Positions 54,461 to 63,410 are shown, counted from the stretch's first letter. The stretch: DNA of 64,000 bases from Pedobacter jejuensis (GCF_003725795.1 NZ_RBEE01000003.1:1-64000), one strand, 5' to 3'. Numbers and translations: made by a program. Notes: generated by a model not told the origin, from the letters alone.

Positions 54461-56844
54461 AGCAGTTTATTTTTATGTGCAAACCACCTGGTGGCCAGTG
54501 TTGTAAATGAAATTATGGTTATTGTACTAATGGGCATTAACACCGCAGCAACAAGCGGATATAACGTACCTTGCACTGCATAAAAAATACCTATGCAGTT
54601 GTAGACAATCGCTATGGCAAAACTGATTTTAATGATTTTCAAGCCATCTTTACTTTGCTGAATAAAATTTGGCAGCAGGTTTAGAGCATTTCCTTTTAAA
54701 ATGGCATCGCAGCCCGGTGTAAAATTGTTGATGTTATCGGTTATTGCTATGCCGAAATCACTTTGTTTTAATGCACCGGCATCATTCAATCCATCGCCCA
54801 ACATCATTACCACATTTCCCTGCTGTTGAAGTTCTAAAACCGCATTCAGTTTTTGATGCGGGTTTTGCTGAAATTTGATTTTTGCTTTTGGCGGGAAAAT
54901 TTCTTTCAGTACCGATTCATCTTTATTGGTATCACCAGATAATACCTGAAGTTCGAAACTACTTTTTAAATTGTCCAGAAGAGTTTTTAAATCAGGTCGC
55001 CATTTTTGATTGATAACAAAACAGCCTTTGTAATTACCATCTATTAAAATATGCACACCATTCTCAGCAGAACTTGTTACATCAACAGGTAAAAGAGAGA
55101 GATTGCCTACATAAACAGTATAGCCATTGATATTACCGCTTAAACCCTTTCCAGGGATTTCCAGAAAACTTCGAACCGTATAAAATTTATCGACACTTAA
55201 TGCTTTTAAAATTTGCCTACTTAAAGGGTGTGCAGAATTTCGAATAAGCGAACAAACTGCTATTTTTTCTTCTTCATCTAGTAATCCACTAAATGTAATT
55301 GCAGCAGTTTCGCTGCTGGTTAACGTACCGGTTTTATCAAAAACAATTGTATTGCATTTTGCAAGCGCTTCTACGGCATCTGTATTTTTAACGTAAAAAC
55401 CCTTTTTATCAAAAACAGATAAAATTGCCGATAATGTGAAAGGTGTACTTAAGGCCAATACGCATGGGCATGCTACTATGATAACTGCTGTAAATGCCGA
55501 CCAAGCTTTATGGCTATCGCTTTGTAATAACCAAAATCCGGTTGCAAAAAAAGCTATAGCAAATACAGCCAGACTAAAATATTTGGCTACACTATCGTTA
55601 AAATTCTGCTTAGCGTTATTGATTTTATAATGCTCATTGTTCCATAAGCCTGTTAAATAGCTTTGAGAAACCGGTTTAATCACTTCAAGTTCTATCGCCT
55701 CTCCTATTTGCCTGCCGCCGGCATAAATAATTTCGCCTAAAACTTTGTTTATCGGCTCAGATTCGCCGGTTACAAAACTCATGTCCATGTTCCCATCGCC
55801 TTTCATTAAAATAGCATCAGCCGGTACTAATTCTCCATTTCTAATCCAAAGGCGATCGCCGATATTAATTTCGTTTATTGATACCGGTTTTTCTTTACCG
55901 TTTTGTAATGTTGTTACCGCTATCGGGAAATAAGAACGATAATCTCTATCGAATGAAATGTGGTGATAAGTGCGTTGTTTTAACCATTTACCCATTAGCA
56001 GCAAAAACACAAGGCCACTCAGCGTATCTGCAAATCCTGGCCCATGGTTAAAAATTATTTCAAATGCTGTTCGGAAAAACAATACGGCAATTATTAAAGC
56101 CAAAGGCGTATCGAGGTTAATGTGTTTGTGTTTTAAACTTGTAATTGCCGATGTAAAATAATCGCGGCCACAATAAAAAGCCACAGGAATTGAAAAAGCG
56201 AGATTTAACCAACCAAAAAGCCACTGAAATTCCTCTTCAAAACCTGAAAGTCCAAAATATTCTGGAAAGCTAAACAGCATAACATTGCCCATGCAAAAAC
56301 CTGCAATCGCAATTTTTAATATCAAAGTTTTATCAGCCGAATCTTTGTGTTCTTTTACAACGTCCTGCAAACTTATTAACGGTTCGTAGCCTATTTGATT
56401 TAAGGTTTGCACCAACTGTTTCAATGATATTTCTTCGTGATTAAAACTTATGGTAACCTGTTTTTTAAGAAAATCAATTCTCGAGCTAAATATTGCCGGG
56501 TTAATTTTATAAAGATGTTCTAACAACCAAATACAAGAACTACAATGGATTGCCGGAATGTAAAAAGTAATGATGCTTGAGCTTTCATGCCGATAATCAA
56601 GCAATTGTGTAATGATTTTTGGTTCATCGAGATATTCTAAATGCCCGTCATTTTTAAGTTGCTGACCAGGATTGTTATTGTACACATAATAATTACAAAG
56701 GTTATTTTCCGAAAGGATTTTGAAAACGCCCAAGCAACCTGCACAACAAAAATCTTTATCATCTATTTGATATTTTAACTTGGGCAGATCCTCTCCACAG
56801 TGATAGCAAACCGCTTCAGTTGTTGTTTTATTCTGATCTTCCAT
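54457..56844 (-). CDS. ccoI: Copper-transporting P-type ATPase CcoI/FixI
   Basis: 795 aa. N-terminal zinc-ribbon-like Cys set (CYHCGE; CCAGC), an HMA domain with IHCSSCIW, the membrane ion motif CPC (IVACPCVLALSTP), TGES (SFVTGESEPI), DKTGTLT, the SAHPLS motif of P1B pumps and GDGLNDAGALKQSDFG. It exports copper for cbb3 assembly rather than for detoxification, which its position between hemN and ccoS supports. Confidence 0.95.
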   Translation of the reverse strand: MEDQNKTTTEAVCYHCGEDLPKLKYQIDDKDFCCAGCLGVFKILSENNLCNYYVYNNNPGQQLKNDGHLEYLDEPKIITQLLDYRHESSSIITFYIPAIHCSSCIWLLEHLYKINPAIFSSRIDFLKKQVTISFNHEEISLKQLVQTLNQIGYEPLISLQDVVKEHKDSADKTLILKIAIAGFCMGNVMLFSFPEYFGLSGFEEEFQWLFGWLNLAFSIPVAFYCGRDYFTSAITSLKHKHINLDTPLALIIAVLFFRTAFEIIFNHGPGFADTLSGLVFLLLMGKWLKQRTYHHISFDRDYRSYFPIAVTTLQNGKEKPVSINEINIGDRLWIRNGELVPADAILMKGDGNMDMSFVTGESEPINKVLGEIIYAGGRQIGEAIELEVIKPVSQSYLTGLWNNEHYKINNAKQNFNDSVAKYFSLAVFAIAFFATGFWLLQSDSHKAWSAFTAVIIVACPCVLALSTPFTLSAILSVFDKKGFYVKNTDAVEALAKCNTIVFDKTGTLTSSETAAITFSGLLDEEEKIAVCSLIRNSAHPLSRQILKALSVDKFYTVRSFLEIPGKGLSGNINGYTVYVGNLSLLPVDVTSSAENGVHILIDGNYKGCFVINQKWRPDLKTLLDNLKSSFELQVLSGDTNKDESVLKEIFPPKAKIKFQQNPHQKLNAVLELQQQGNVVMMLGDGLNDAGALKQSDFGIAITDNINNFTPGCDAILKGNALNLLPNFIQQSKDGLKIIKISFAIAIVYNCIGIFYAVQGTLYPLVAAVLMPISTITIISFTTLATRWFAHKNKLL

Positions 56845-56854
56845 AGTAAAACAG

Positions 56855-58201
56855 TTAAATTGATGAACTGAAAAGTTGAGTTTTTGGTTGCTTCTCCCAC
56901 AATTTTTCGTCGAAAGCCATGCAAACGTTTCTCAAAAAAGATTTACCTATTGATGTGATTTTGATTTCCTTTTCATTAATGGTGATTAATTTATCGGACA
57001 ATAGAGGTTTTAATCGGGCTTGTATTTCATCAGGTATTCCTTTATGATAGGAAGTGTGTTCCCTACACATAATATTTAGAATATGCCTTCTAATCCCTAG
57101 ATCTTCCTCGCTCAGTAAATGTCCTTTTTCGACCGGGAGAATTCCGCGTTGTATTTTATCTAGATAACTCTCAACTGTTTTTGGATTCTGGGCAAATGCA
57201 GTCCAACTATCGCTGATTGCCGACACACCCAAACCAATAAGCAAATGCGTATGCTGGCTGGTATACCCCATAAAATTCCGGTGAAGTTTTTGTTCCACCA
57301 TCGCTTGGAACAGGGAATCGCTGTTTAGTGCAAAATGATCCATACCAACATCTTCATAGCCTGCTTCAGCAAGTAAATGCCTGCCCAATTGATAAAGTGC
57401 AAATTTATTTTCGCCTATTGGAATATCTTTCTCAGTATAATGTCTCTGCCCGGGTTTTAACCAAGGCACATGCGCATAACTGTAAAAAGCAATCCGATCA
57501 GGTTTCATTAAAATCGCTGTTTTGATGGTATCGCTTAAACCAAAAAGCGTTTGTCCTGGGAGACCATAAATTAAATCAAAATTAATGGAGGTATAACCAA
57601 TTCCTCTGGCTTCTTCGGTTACTTTAGCCACTTGTTCAGGCGTTTGGAAACGGTTAATCAGGAACTGAACCTTTGGATCAAAATCCTGGATACCAAGACT
57701 TAATCTGTTAAAACCAAGTGTGTTTAAAATCTTTAAGTGTTTTAATGTTGTATTGGCTGGATGTGCTTCAAAAGAAAGTTCAGCATCTTTAGTCAACTCA
57801 GCGTTTTGCAAAATCACACTAATCAATACTTCAAGATTTTCAGCACTAAAAAAAGTGGGTGTTCCGCCTCCAAGATGGATTTCCTTAATTTTTGGCATTT
57901 CGCCCAAAACTGAAACATACATTTCCCATTCCTTAATCAAAGCCTCAATGTAAGGCTGCTCTACGTTATGGTTTTTGGTTATTCGGGTATTGCATCCACA
58001 ATAGGTACAAAGACTTTCGCAAAAGGGAAGATGGATGTATAAGCTTATGCCCTCTTTTTTGTAATCTGAATAGGTTTTCCCAACAGTTTTTTCCCAATCG
58101 TATACATTGAATTTTTCATTATCCCAGTAAGGAACTGTTGGATAACTGGTGTACCGTGGCACAGCAACATTGTATTTTTTAAGCAATAAGGCAGTTTCCA
58201 T
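56855..58201 (-). CDS. hemN: Oxygen-independent coproporphyrinogen III oxidase
   Basis: 448 aa from the ATG at 58201, whose A is the last base of the preceding gene's TAA (TAATG). An ATG 27 bases upstream is also open. Radical-SAM cluster motif CESLCTYCGC (C-x3-C-x2-C), HLGGGTPTF, and the C-terminal HemN domain with MGYTSQHTHLLIGLG. It makes protoporphyrinogen without O2, so haem for the oxidase can be made when O2 is low. Confidence 0.95.
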   Translation of the reverse strand: METALLLKKYNVAVPRYTSYPTVPYWDNEKFNVYDWEKTVGKTYSDYKKEGISLYIHLPFCESLCTYCGCNTRITKNHNVEQPYIEALIKEWEMYVSVLGEMPKIKEIHLGGGTPTFFSAENLEVLISVILQNAELTKDAELSFEAHPANTTLKHLKILNTLGFNRLSLGIQDFDPKVQFLINRFQTPEQVAKVTEEARGIGYTSINFDLIYGLPGQTLFGLSDTIKTAILMKPDRIAFYSYAHVPWLKPGQRHYTEKDIPIGENKFALYQLGRHLLAEAGYEDVGMDHFALNSDSLFQAMVEQKLHRNFMGYTSQHTHLLIGLGVSAISDSWTAFAQNPKTVESYLDKIQRGILPVEKGHLLSEEDLGIRRHILNIMCREHTSYHKGIPDEIQARLKPLLSDKLITINEKEIKITSIGKSFLRNVCMAFDEKLWEKQPKTQLFSSSI

Positions 58202-58629
58202 TATTTTAATACTTTTTGGGTTGCACAATCATTTTGACAGCAACATGCTTTACCCACACATTTACCAGCAGCCCATTGGTCAAGGTTTTTTATAACTTGT
58301 TCCATCCGAAGTTTAGGATCCGTATCTCCAATATCAAAAGGAACGTTTGCAACTTTTATTCCTGCAAAACCCGCTGCTTTTAAATCCAGGTGGTCAGTTT
58401 GAAAAGATGAGGTTGCGATGTATTTGATGCCGAAAGATTTTAACCCTTCAATCATAGCTTCACTCAAATAATCATTATTAAACACCAAAAGCGCTTCTTT
58501 GCCTGCTGCAAAAGAAAGCGTGTCGGCCGTTAAGCTATTGGCGATTATGGTGATGTCGTGCTTTTTATAATTTGCAAGAACCAACCATTCCTTTTCATCG
58601 GGCTTAATATTGTAGGCAATAGCTTTCAT
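58201..58629 (-). CDS. Truncated D-lactate dehydrogenase-like protein with Cys-rich tail
   Basis: 142 aa. Residues 1-100 (MKAIAYNIKPDEKEWLVLAN; FGIKYIATSSFQTDHLDLKA; IKVANVPF) match the N-terminal catalytic half-domain of D-2-hydroxyacid dehydrogenases. The NAD-binding domain and active-site Arg/Glu/His are missing. The sequence jumps to a helix like the family's C-terminal end (MEQVIKNLDQWAAGK) and closes with CVGKACCCQNDC. It cannot be a working dehydrogenase. The five-Cys tail could bind a metal or cluster. It heads hemN-ccoI-ccoS and is translationally coupled to hemN, which argues that it is kept for a purpose. Confidence 0.7.
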   Translation of the reverse strand: MKAIAYNIKPDEKEWLVLANYKKHDITIIANSLTADTLSFAAGKEALLVFNNDYLSEAMIEGLKSFGIKYIATSSFQTDHLDLKAAGFAGIKVANVPFDIGDTDPKLRMEQVIKNLDQWAAGKCVGKACCCQNDCATQKVLK

Positions 58630-58647
58630 ATATAGAATTTATCTATA

Positions 58648-58712
58648 CAAAACTATGGGATTGGATGTGCGCAATAGATGAGGATGCTTAGAGAAAAAAA
58701 TGATCCTGATTA
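58648..58712 (-). promoter_or_regulatory. hemN-ccoI-ccoS operon promoter with FNR-like site
   Basis: TGATCCTGATTA (58701-58712, one mismatch in the right half) is centred 55 bp from TAGTTTTG (58648-58655, minus strand), a perfect TAnnTTTG box lying 19 bp before the first start codon. Confidence 0.6.
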
Positions 58713-58863
58713 CATTTTGGATAGAAGTGCCTAATTCTATCATCATAAAAGAAATGTTAACTAATGTCCGTCATTTCTATATAGATGCAAATCGTAATAA
58801 TCTTAACGATTGAAAACTGCACCAGTATATGGAACTAGTTTGATGAAGATTGATTTTACAGGG

Positions 58864-59895
58864 TTACTGCCTAATGTTTCGAAGTTTTTCGATAGACAGA
58901 ATATTGATGGCATTTCCTGTTTTATCAATTAGTTTTTCATCTTTAAAATCAGCAAGCGTTCTGCTGACTGTTTCGCATGCTGTGCCCACTAGTGCCGCAA
59001 GATCATCTCGTGAAATCCGAATGGTGCAACTGTCTGCAGGGTCATCGTTAAATTTGCTAGCAACCTGTAACAAAGCTTCAGCAACACGCTTTCTCACCGA
59101 TGAATAAGCCAGTTGAAGCATTTTGCTACCCTTGTCTCGAATATTTCCAGATAGCAATGCAATAAATGTCTTAGAAACGGTCTGATGATTCAGCAAATAC
59201 TCCATAAAGTCAGCTTTTGGAATTTGTATAATATCCGATTCAATCAAAGTGGCTGCATTATCTGCGTAAAGTTCACCATTACACAAACTTTCATACCCAA
59301 AAAAATCACCATCGTGGTGTAAATTAGAGGAAAGTTCACGCCCGTCTTTAAAACGCTTGTAGGTTTTTACCTGTCCTTTTATGAGATAGTATAAATGAGT
59401 AGGATCATCACCTTCTACATAAATAATCTGTTTATTAGCAATCGACCTCGATTTACCTTTTTTTCGAAGCGCTTCAATAACCGCCTCGCAATTATCAGAA
59501 TCGGTACTAAAACTACCAGATTGCTGCTTTTTCTTAAATCTACTTTCTATTGCCTTAAATAATTCAAGATCATCAAATGGTTTGGTCAGATAATCATCGG
59601 CACCCATTTCCATTCCCTTCCTCATATCAGCACGTTCGGTTTTCGCAGTAATAAAAATGAAGGGAATGTTGGCCGTTTTTGGGTTTTTATTTAAGAGATA
59701 AAGTACTCCGTATCCATCCAATTCAGGCATCATAATATCACACAAAATAATATCTGGCAAATGTTTTAATGCCATCTCTACACCAACCTTGCCATGTTTA
59801 GCCAAAAAAGTTTCGTAACCAGCCAAATCGAGTACCTCGGCAGTACTTTCCCGGATATCGTCATTATCTTCAATAATTAAAACTTTCTTATTCAT
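58864..59895 (-). CDS. Response regulator with CRP/FNR output (REC-cNMP-HTH), second copy
   Basis: 343 aa. Receiver with E9/D10, Asp53 (ILCDIMMPELDG) and KPFDD; a cNMP-type barrel (QIIYVEGDDPTHLYYLIKGQV); a winged helix with SRDDLAALVGTACETVSRTL. The recognition helix is the same E-T-V-S-R as in the regulator at 26727-27776, so both should read the same DNA. FNR-type cysteines are absent. It follows its FixL-like kinase by 23 bp and lies next to the cbb3/hemN operon. Confidence 0.88.
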   Translation of the reverse strand: MNKKVLIIEDNDDIRESTAEVLDLAGYETFLAKHGKVGVEMALKHLPDIILCDIMMPELDGYGVLYLLNKNPKTANIPFIFITAKTERADMRKGMEMGADDYLTKPFDDLELFKAIESRFKKKQQSGSFSTDSDNCEAVIEALRKKGKSRSIANKQIIYVEGDDPTHLYYLIKGQVKTYKRFKDGRELSSNLHHDGDFFGYESLCNGELYADNAATLIESDIIQIPKADFMEYLLNHQTVSKTFIALLSGNIRDKGSKMLQLAYSSVRKRVAEALLQVASKFNDDPADSCTIRISRDDLAALVGTACETVSRTLADFKDEKLIDKTGNAINILSIEKLRNIRQ

Positions 59896-59918
59896 GGCCT
59901 GGAGGATGATTTATAAAC

Positions 59919-61109
59919 CTATTTACTAAAGTGAAAACTTAGCGTAAAAACCGTTCCGTGATGCTGTTCGCTCTTGCAGGCCACCGTTCCTTTCATTAAA
60001 CCAACATATCGCTTTACGATATTCAATCCTAGTCCCGTTCCCGGAATATCGCCTGTATTGTGCGCCCTAAAGAAAGGTTCGAAGAGATTATTTTGATCAG
60101 CTTTGGGAATGCCGATTCCATTATCCTTTACTTCGAGCACGAGTTCATCATTTTTCAAAATCGTATTGAATTGAATCAGCGTATCTTCTCCAGAATATTT
60201 TATAGAATTGGAAATAAGGTTTATAATGCAGTTTTTTAGCAGATTGGAATCCAAAACAACATCAGCTGTCGTCCCTGTATGTTCATAAATAATATGTTGG
60301 TTTTGCTTGGTCATCATCTGCATTTCCTCTGTAATTTCTTCAGCGAAACTGATAATATTGAACGATTGTGGTGAAGCTTCTACTTTACCAGCTTCTAATT
60401 TTTCTAACGAAAGAAAATCGTTTAAGATGGTGGTAAGGTTGTTAATAGAATTTTTAATTTTCGAAGTGTGTTTTTCTACGCTAGCTACATCCTGTTTCGT
60501 GGTATATTTATCAATCAGCGAAGCTGACAATTGAATTGAACTCAGTGGCGTTCTGAATTCATGTGAAGCCATGGAAACGAACCTCGTTTTTAACTGATTA
60601 AGTTCTTTTTCTTTTTGAAAAAGCGCCCTCATATTTTCTTTTGCCATTTCCAGTTCTGATACGAGCTTTACCAAATCCTGTGTGCGTTCCTTTATTTTAA
60701 CCTCAAGTTTTTCGGTATAGCTTTTTATCTGCTCTTCGTTTGCTTTTTCTTTACTCAAATCATGAATAAAACCGGTGTAAATTTTACGGTCGCTAAACTT
60801 AATCTCGCTCACGCCCAATCTAAAAGGAAAAACAGTTCCGTCTTTGCGCTTACCTGAAACTTCTCTCCCAACTCCAATAATATTCTTCTTACCAGTATGC
60901 TCATACTTTGAAAGATAGGCATCATGGCGGGAGCGATCAGGTTCTGGCATCAATACCGAAATATTATGTCCAACCAACTCAGCTCTGGAATAGCCGAAAA
61001 GTTCCAGCGCAGCCGGATTTAAATGTTCTATAATTCCTTTATCGTCAATGGTTATAATTCCATCAATGGCATTCTCTATAATTGCATCTAAAAACTTCGA
61101 CCTATCCAT
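59919..61109 (-). CDS. FixL-like haem-PAS sensor histidine kinase, second copy
   Basis: 396 aa, soluble. PAS domain with GIITIDDKGIIEHLNPAA, MPEPDRSRHDAYL and IIGVGREVSG; His62 and Arg82 occupy the FixL haem and O2-contact positions, as in the paralogue at 25535-26752. The coiled coil, H-box (SMASHEFRTPL) and HATPase (NLISNSIKYSG; DNGIGIPK; GTGLGLN) are complete. It should sense O2 or NO through haem; this is inferred from residues only. It lies 55 bp downstream of the 589-aa gene and may share its promoter. Confidence 0.88.
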   Translation of the reverse strand: MDRSKFLDAIIENAIDGIITIDDKGIIEHLNPAALELFGYSRAELVGHNISVLMPEPDRSRHDAYLSKYEHTGKKNIIGVGREVSGKRKDGTVFPFRLGVSEIKFSDRKIYTGFIHDLSKEKANEEQIKSYTEKLEVKIKERTQDLVKLVSELEMAKENMRALFQKEKELNQLKTRFVSMASHEFRTPLSSIQLSASLIDKYTTKQDVASVEKHTSKIKNSINNLTTILNDFLSLEKLEAGKVEASPQSFNIISFAEEITEEMQMMTKQNQHIIYEHTGTTADVVLDSNLLKNCIINLISNSIKYSGEDTLIQFNTILKNDELVLEVKDNGIGIPKADQNNLFEPFFRAHNTGDIPGTGLGLNIVKRYVGLMKGTVACKSEQHHGTVFTLSFHFSK

Positions 61110-61164
61110 TTAAATATTTGTGTAGATTGGTAAATATAGAAATTTATCATTAGCGCCTTTTTTC

Positions 61165-62934
61165 CTATTGAATAATGATATTATCTAATTTAACTTTCGC
61201 AAGTGCCAATTCATTCAATTGAACGGAAGCCTGATCTGTAAGCTCGTTGAATAGGTTTTTATAATAAATTATACCTTCGGATAATTGTAATTTAAATCCG
61301 TTTAACTGCTTCCGCTTTTTATCGCTGAAATTCTGAAGCTGTTTTTTGATGTCCTGCTGAAGATAATCAATGTACAGATTGAGTTCATTGATGAATATAT
61401 GTGGTCTTGGCACAAGTTCTAAAAGATTGATTTTCCCATAAATATGCCCAACCATTTCATCAAAGGAATATATGTCAGAAAAGTAGGCTAAATTTGGTCC
61501 GGGGCAGATGGCTACCGCTTTATTCTCTTTAGGCTTAGCAATATTATATTTTAAATAAGCCGACGAACATAATCCCTCGCAAAGACAAACTTTTTCAGTA
61601 ATCGATTTAACCTGCTTTTGATAATCATCTTGGGAAAGATGTGAGGCTTTCAAACTTTTGATTTTTAAATGTTGATACTCCCTGGATGCGGTACAAATAG
61701 CCTGCTGGGTAAATTCTGTGTTGTTGCACAAGTATTTTTTCGTGCAGGGACTTCCAGGTCTACCTTTTTCAATTCGTTCGGTACGTTGATTTTCAATGCT
61801 ACTATTTTTGAAATTATTGAACTGTATGCCGAGTGGAGAAGCGCCACTTAAATAAAAATCGCTATGCTTAGCCTTGGCCAAATGCGATAGCGTTTCAGCA
61901 TCAACATTTGTTACTTCCGGCACCAGAAGAAAAGGACTTCCCCAACCTGTTGCATCGAGATCATAATATTTGAGCAGGAAACTGTGTTCTTCTGCAGTAC
62001 CAATACCCCCTTGTACACTAATGCGTTGTTTCGGTTTGCTTTCAATCAGCATGTCTTTTTGTGCTAAAGCGTTTTGGTACATTTCAAAAAGCTCACTAAA
62101 CATTTCTTTTTTTCTGTTTTTAAATTCTTCTAAAATGGGACCTAGTAAATAGCCCTCAGTTGCAAATGCATGACCGCCACAATTTAAACCAGACTCTATT
62201 CTAAATTCTGAAACCCACAATCCTTTCTTCGCCAAAAACTTTGCCTGAATTAAAGCCGATCTAAAATCGCTGACCTTTAAAACGATTCTCTTTTTCAGCA
62301 TGCCTCTTTCATTAGGAAAAAAGTCTTTAAAATCCTCCATGTAACTGTATAATTTTGGATTCATTCCTGCAGATAAAATCACCGAAGCGCTTAAATCACT
62401 TTCTGCAAAACCACGCAAAGCAGATAATGCATCGGTATTTAAATCGCCCGTATATTCACCATTTTCATAGTTCATTTTATCCACCTTCGCCATGATATTC
62501 ACATCGATAGATCCTAGCCTCATGGCATTACGCAATACATTTTGAAAGGCATTTTTTGGCTCGCCCTCCGAATATTCGAGCATTAACTCGTAGCCTTGCT
62601 TTAACTTTGAGGTGTCTGGTAATAATTCGAAGTAACGAGAAAGATCATTTCCTTTAATAAAATTCTGTTTTTTTAACTCTTTGAACTGATCATTAATGAC
62701 TTCATTCAGAAAATTTAAATATGCCTTAATTCTCTTAGAACGATAATCATCATCTGATTTTGGGGTGGGCAGGAACTGATAAAAATTCTTTCCGGAATGA
62801 TATTCCCGCATACGTTCAATCAATTCATCATCAACTATGGATAAAACAGAAGATATTCCATAACGGGAAACTTTCAGAGGTGTATCAATAGAATAGCCTA
62901 AACCTAAAACCGGGATGTGAAAAGTGTGCATCAT
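61165..62934 (-). CDS. Uncharacterised 589-aa protein, possible TIM-barrel with Cys cluster
   Basis: I do not recognise the family with confidence. The opening (FHIPVLGLGYSIDTPLKVSR) and the central part (ISVQGGIGTAEEHSFLLKYY; GWGSPFLLVPEV; DFYLSGASPLG) look like phosphate-binding loops of an FMN-type TIM barrel. Residues 397-477 contain Cys397, 403, 414, 450, 452, 456 and 477, including C-x-C-x3-C, which could hold an iron-sulfur cluster. The C-terminal 90 residues are helical and coiled-coil-like. No signal peptide. A perfect FNR-like site with a perfect -7 box precedes it, and it leads into the FixL-like kinase and regulator genes, so a role in low-O2 physiology or in that signalling is plausible. 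Confidence 0.75.
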   Translation of the reverse strand: MMHTFHIPVLGLGYSIDTPLKVSRYGISSVLSIVDDELIERMREYHSGKNFYQFLPTPKSDDDYRSKRIKAYLNFLNEVINDQFKELKKQNFIKGNDLSRYFELLPDTSKLKQGYELMLEYSEGEPKNAFQNVLRNAMRLGSIDVNIMAKVDKMNYENGEYTGDLNTDALSALRGFAESDLSASVILSAGMNPKLYSYMEDFKDFFPNERGMLKKRIVLKVSDFRSALIQAKFLAKKGLWVSEFRIESGLNCGGHAFATEGYLLGPILEEFKNRKKEMFSELFEMYQNALAQKDMLIESKPKQRISVQGGIGTAEEHSFLLKYYDLDATGWGSPFLLVPEVTNVDAETLSHLAKAKHSDFYLSGASPLGIQFNNFKNSSIENQRTERIEKGRPGSPCTKKYLCNNTEFTQQAICTASREYQHLKIKSLKASHLSQDDYQKQVKSITEKVCLCEGLCSSAYLKYNIAKPKENKAVAICPGPNLAYFSDIYSFDEMVGHIYGKINLLELVPRPHIFINELNLYIDYLQQDIKKQLQNFSDKKRKQLNGFKLQLSEGIIYYKNLFNELTDQASVQLNELALAKVKLDNIIIQ

Positions 62935-62954
62935 GTGTTTAAAGTATTATTACG

Positions 62955-63019
62955 CAAACCTATTAAAGCATCAGCAATTTCTTAAAGATGTATATTACTT
63001 AAAAATATGATTGAAATCA
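62955..63019 (-). promoter_or_regulatory. Promoter of the 589-aa gene with FNR-like site
   Basis: The perfect palindrome ATGAT-TGAA-ATCAT (63007-63020) is centred 55 bp from TAGGTTTG (62955-62962, minus strand), a perfect TAnnTTTG box about 20 bp before the start codon. Confidence 0.65.
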
Positions 63020-63195
63020 TTTTTTTAAAGGTTATTGATAGTATGCTGGATGAACCATCGTGTACTGAGCTCATCTCGCGAAAAATAATTTCAGCATAAA
63101 ATCTTAATCATACAAATAACAAAAGTCACAAAAGGGATAGAACGGGGTCAAATAATTATCTCTTTCAATTAGATTTCATTAAATCTTCTCCTTAG

Positions 63196-63340
63196 TTTGT
63201 CACCAAATCGACTACCAAAAAAAGCAAAAAAAATGCGGTAATTCTGATTGGTTTTATTTAACAATTAATTACAAGAAATTTTCGGTTTTGTAGAGACTTT
63301 AAAAATACAACGAAAATTTGGTAGCCGAATTGGTGACAAC
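63196..63340. repeat. 24-bp inverted repeat pair flanking about 97 bp
   Basis: 63196-63219 and 63317-63340 are inverted copies, 21 of 24 positions identical, with the core TTGTCACCAA and CTACCAAA. The 97 bp between them are AT-rich and non-coding. The placement next to tRNA genes recalls integration ends or a small MITE-like element. No integrase is present in the window. The rest of the 62935-63436 gap shows no gene. Confidence 0.6.
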
Positions 63341-63381
63341 TTGCTTGATATTGACCCACACTATGCCATACTAAAAAACAA

Positions 63382-63410
63382 AACCCCCTAAATTTATAAT
63401 TTAGAGGGTT
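63382..63410 (-). terminator. Terminator of the tRNA transcript
   Basis: A 13-bp stem with one mismatch (AACCCCCTAAATT and AATTTAGAGGGTT) around TAT. On the minus strand it is followed by TTTTGTTTTTT, as expected after the tRNA genes. Confidence 0.75.
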
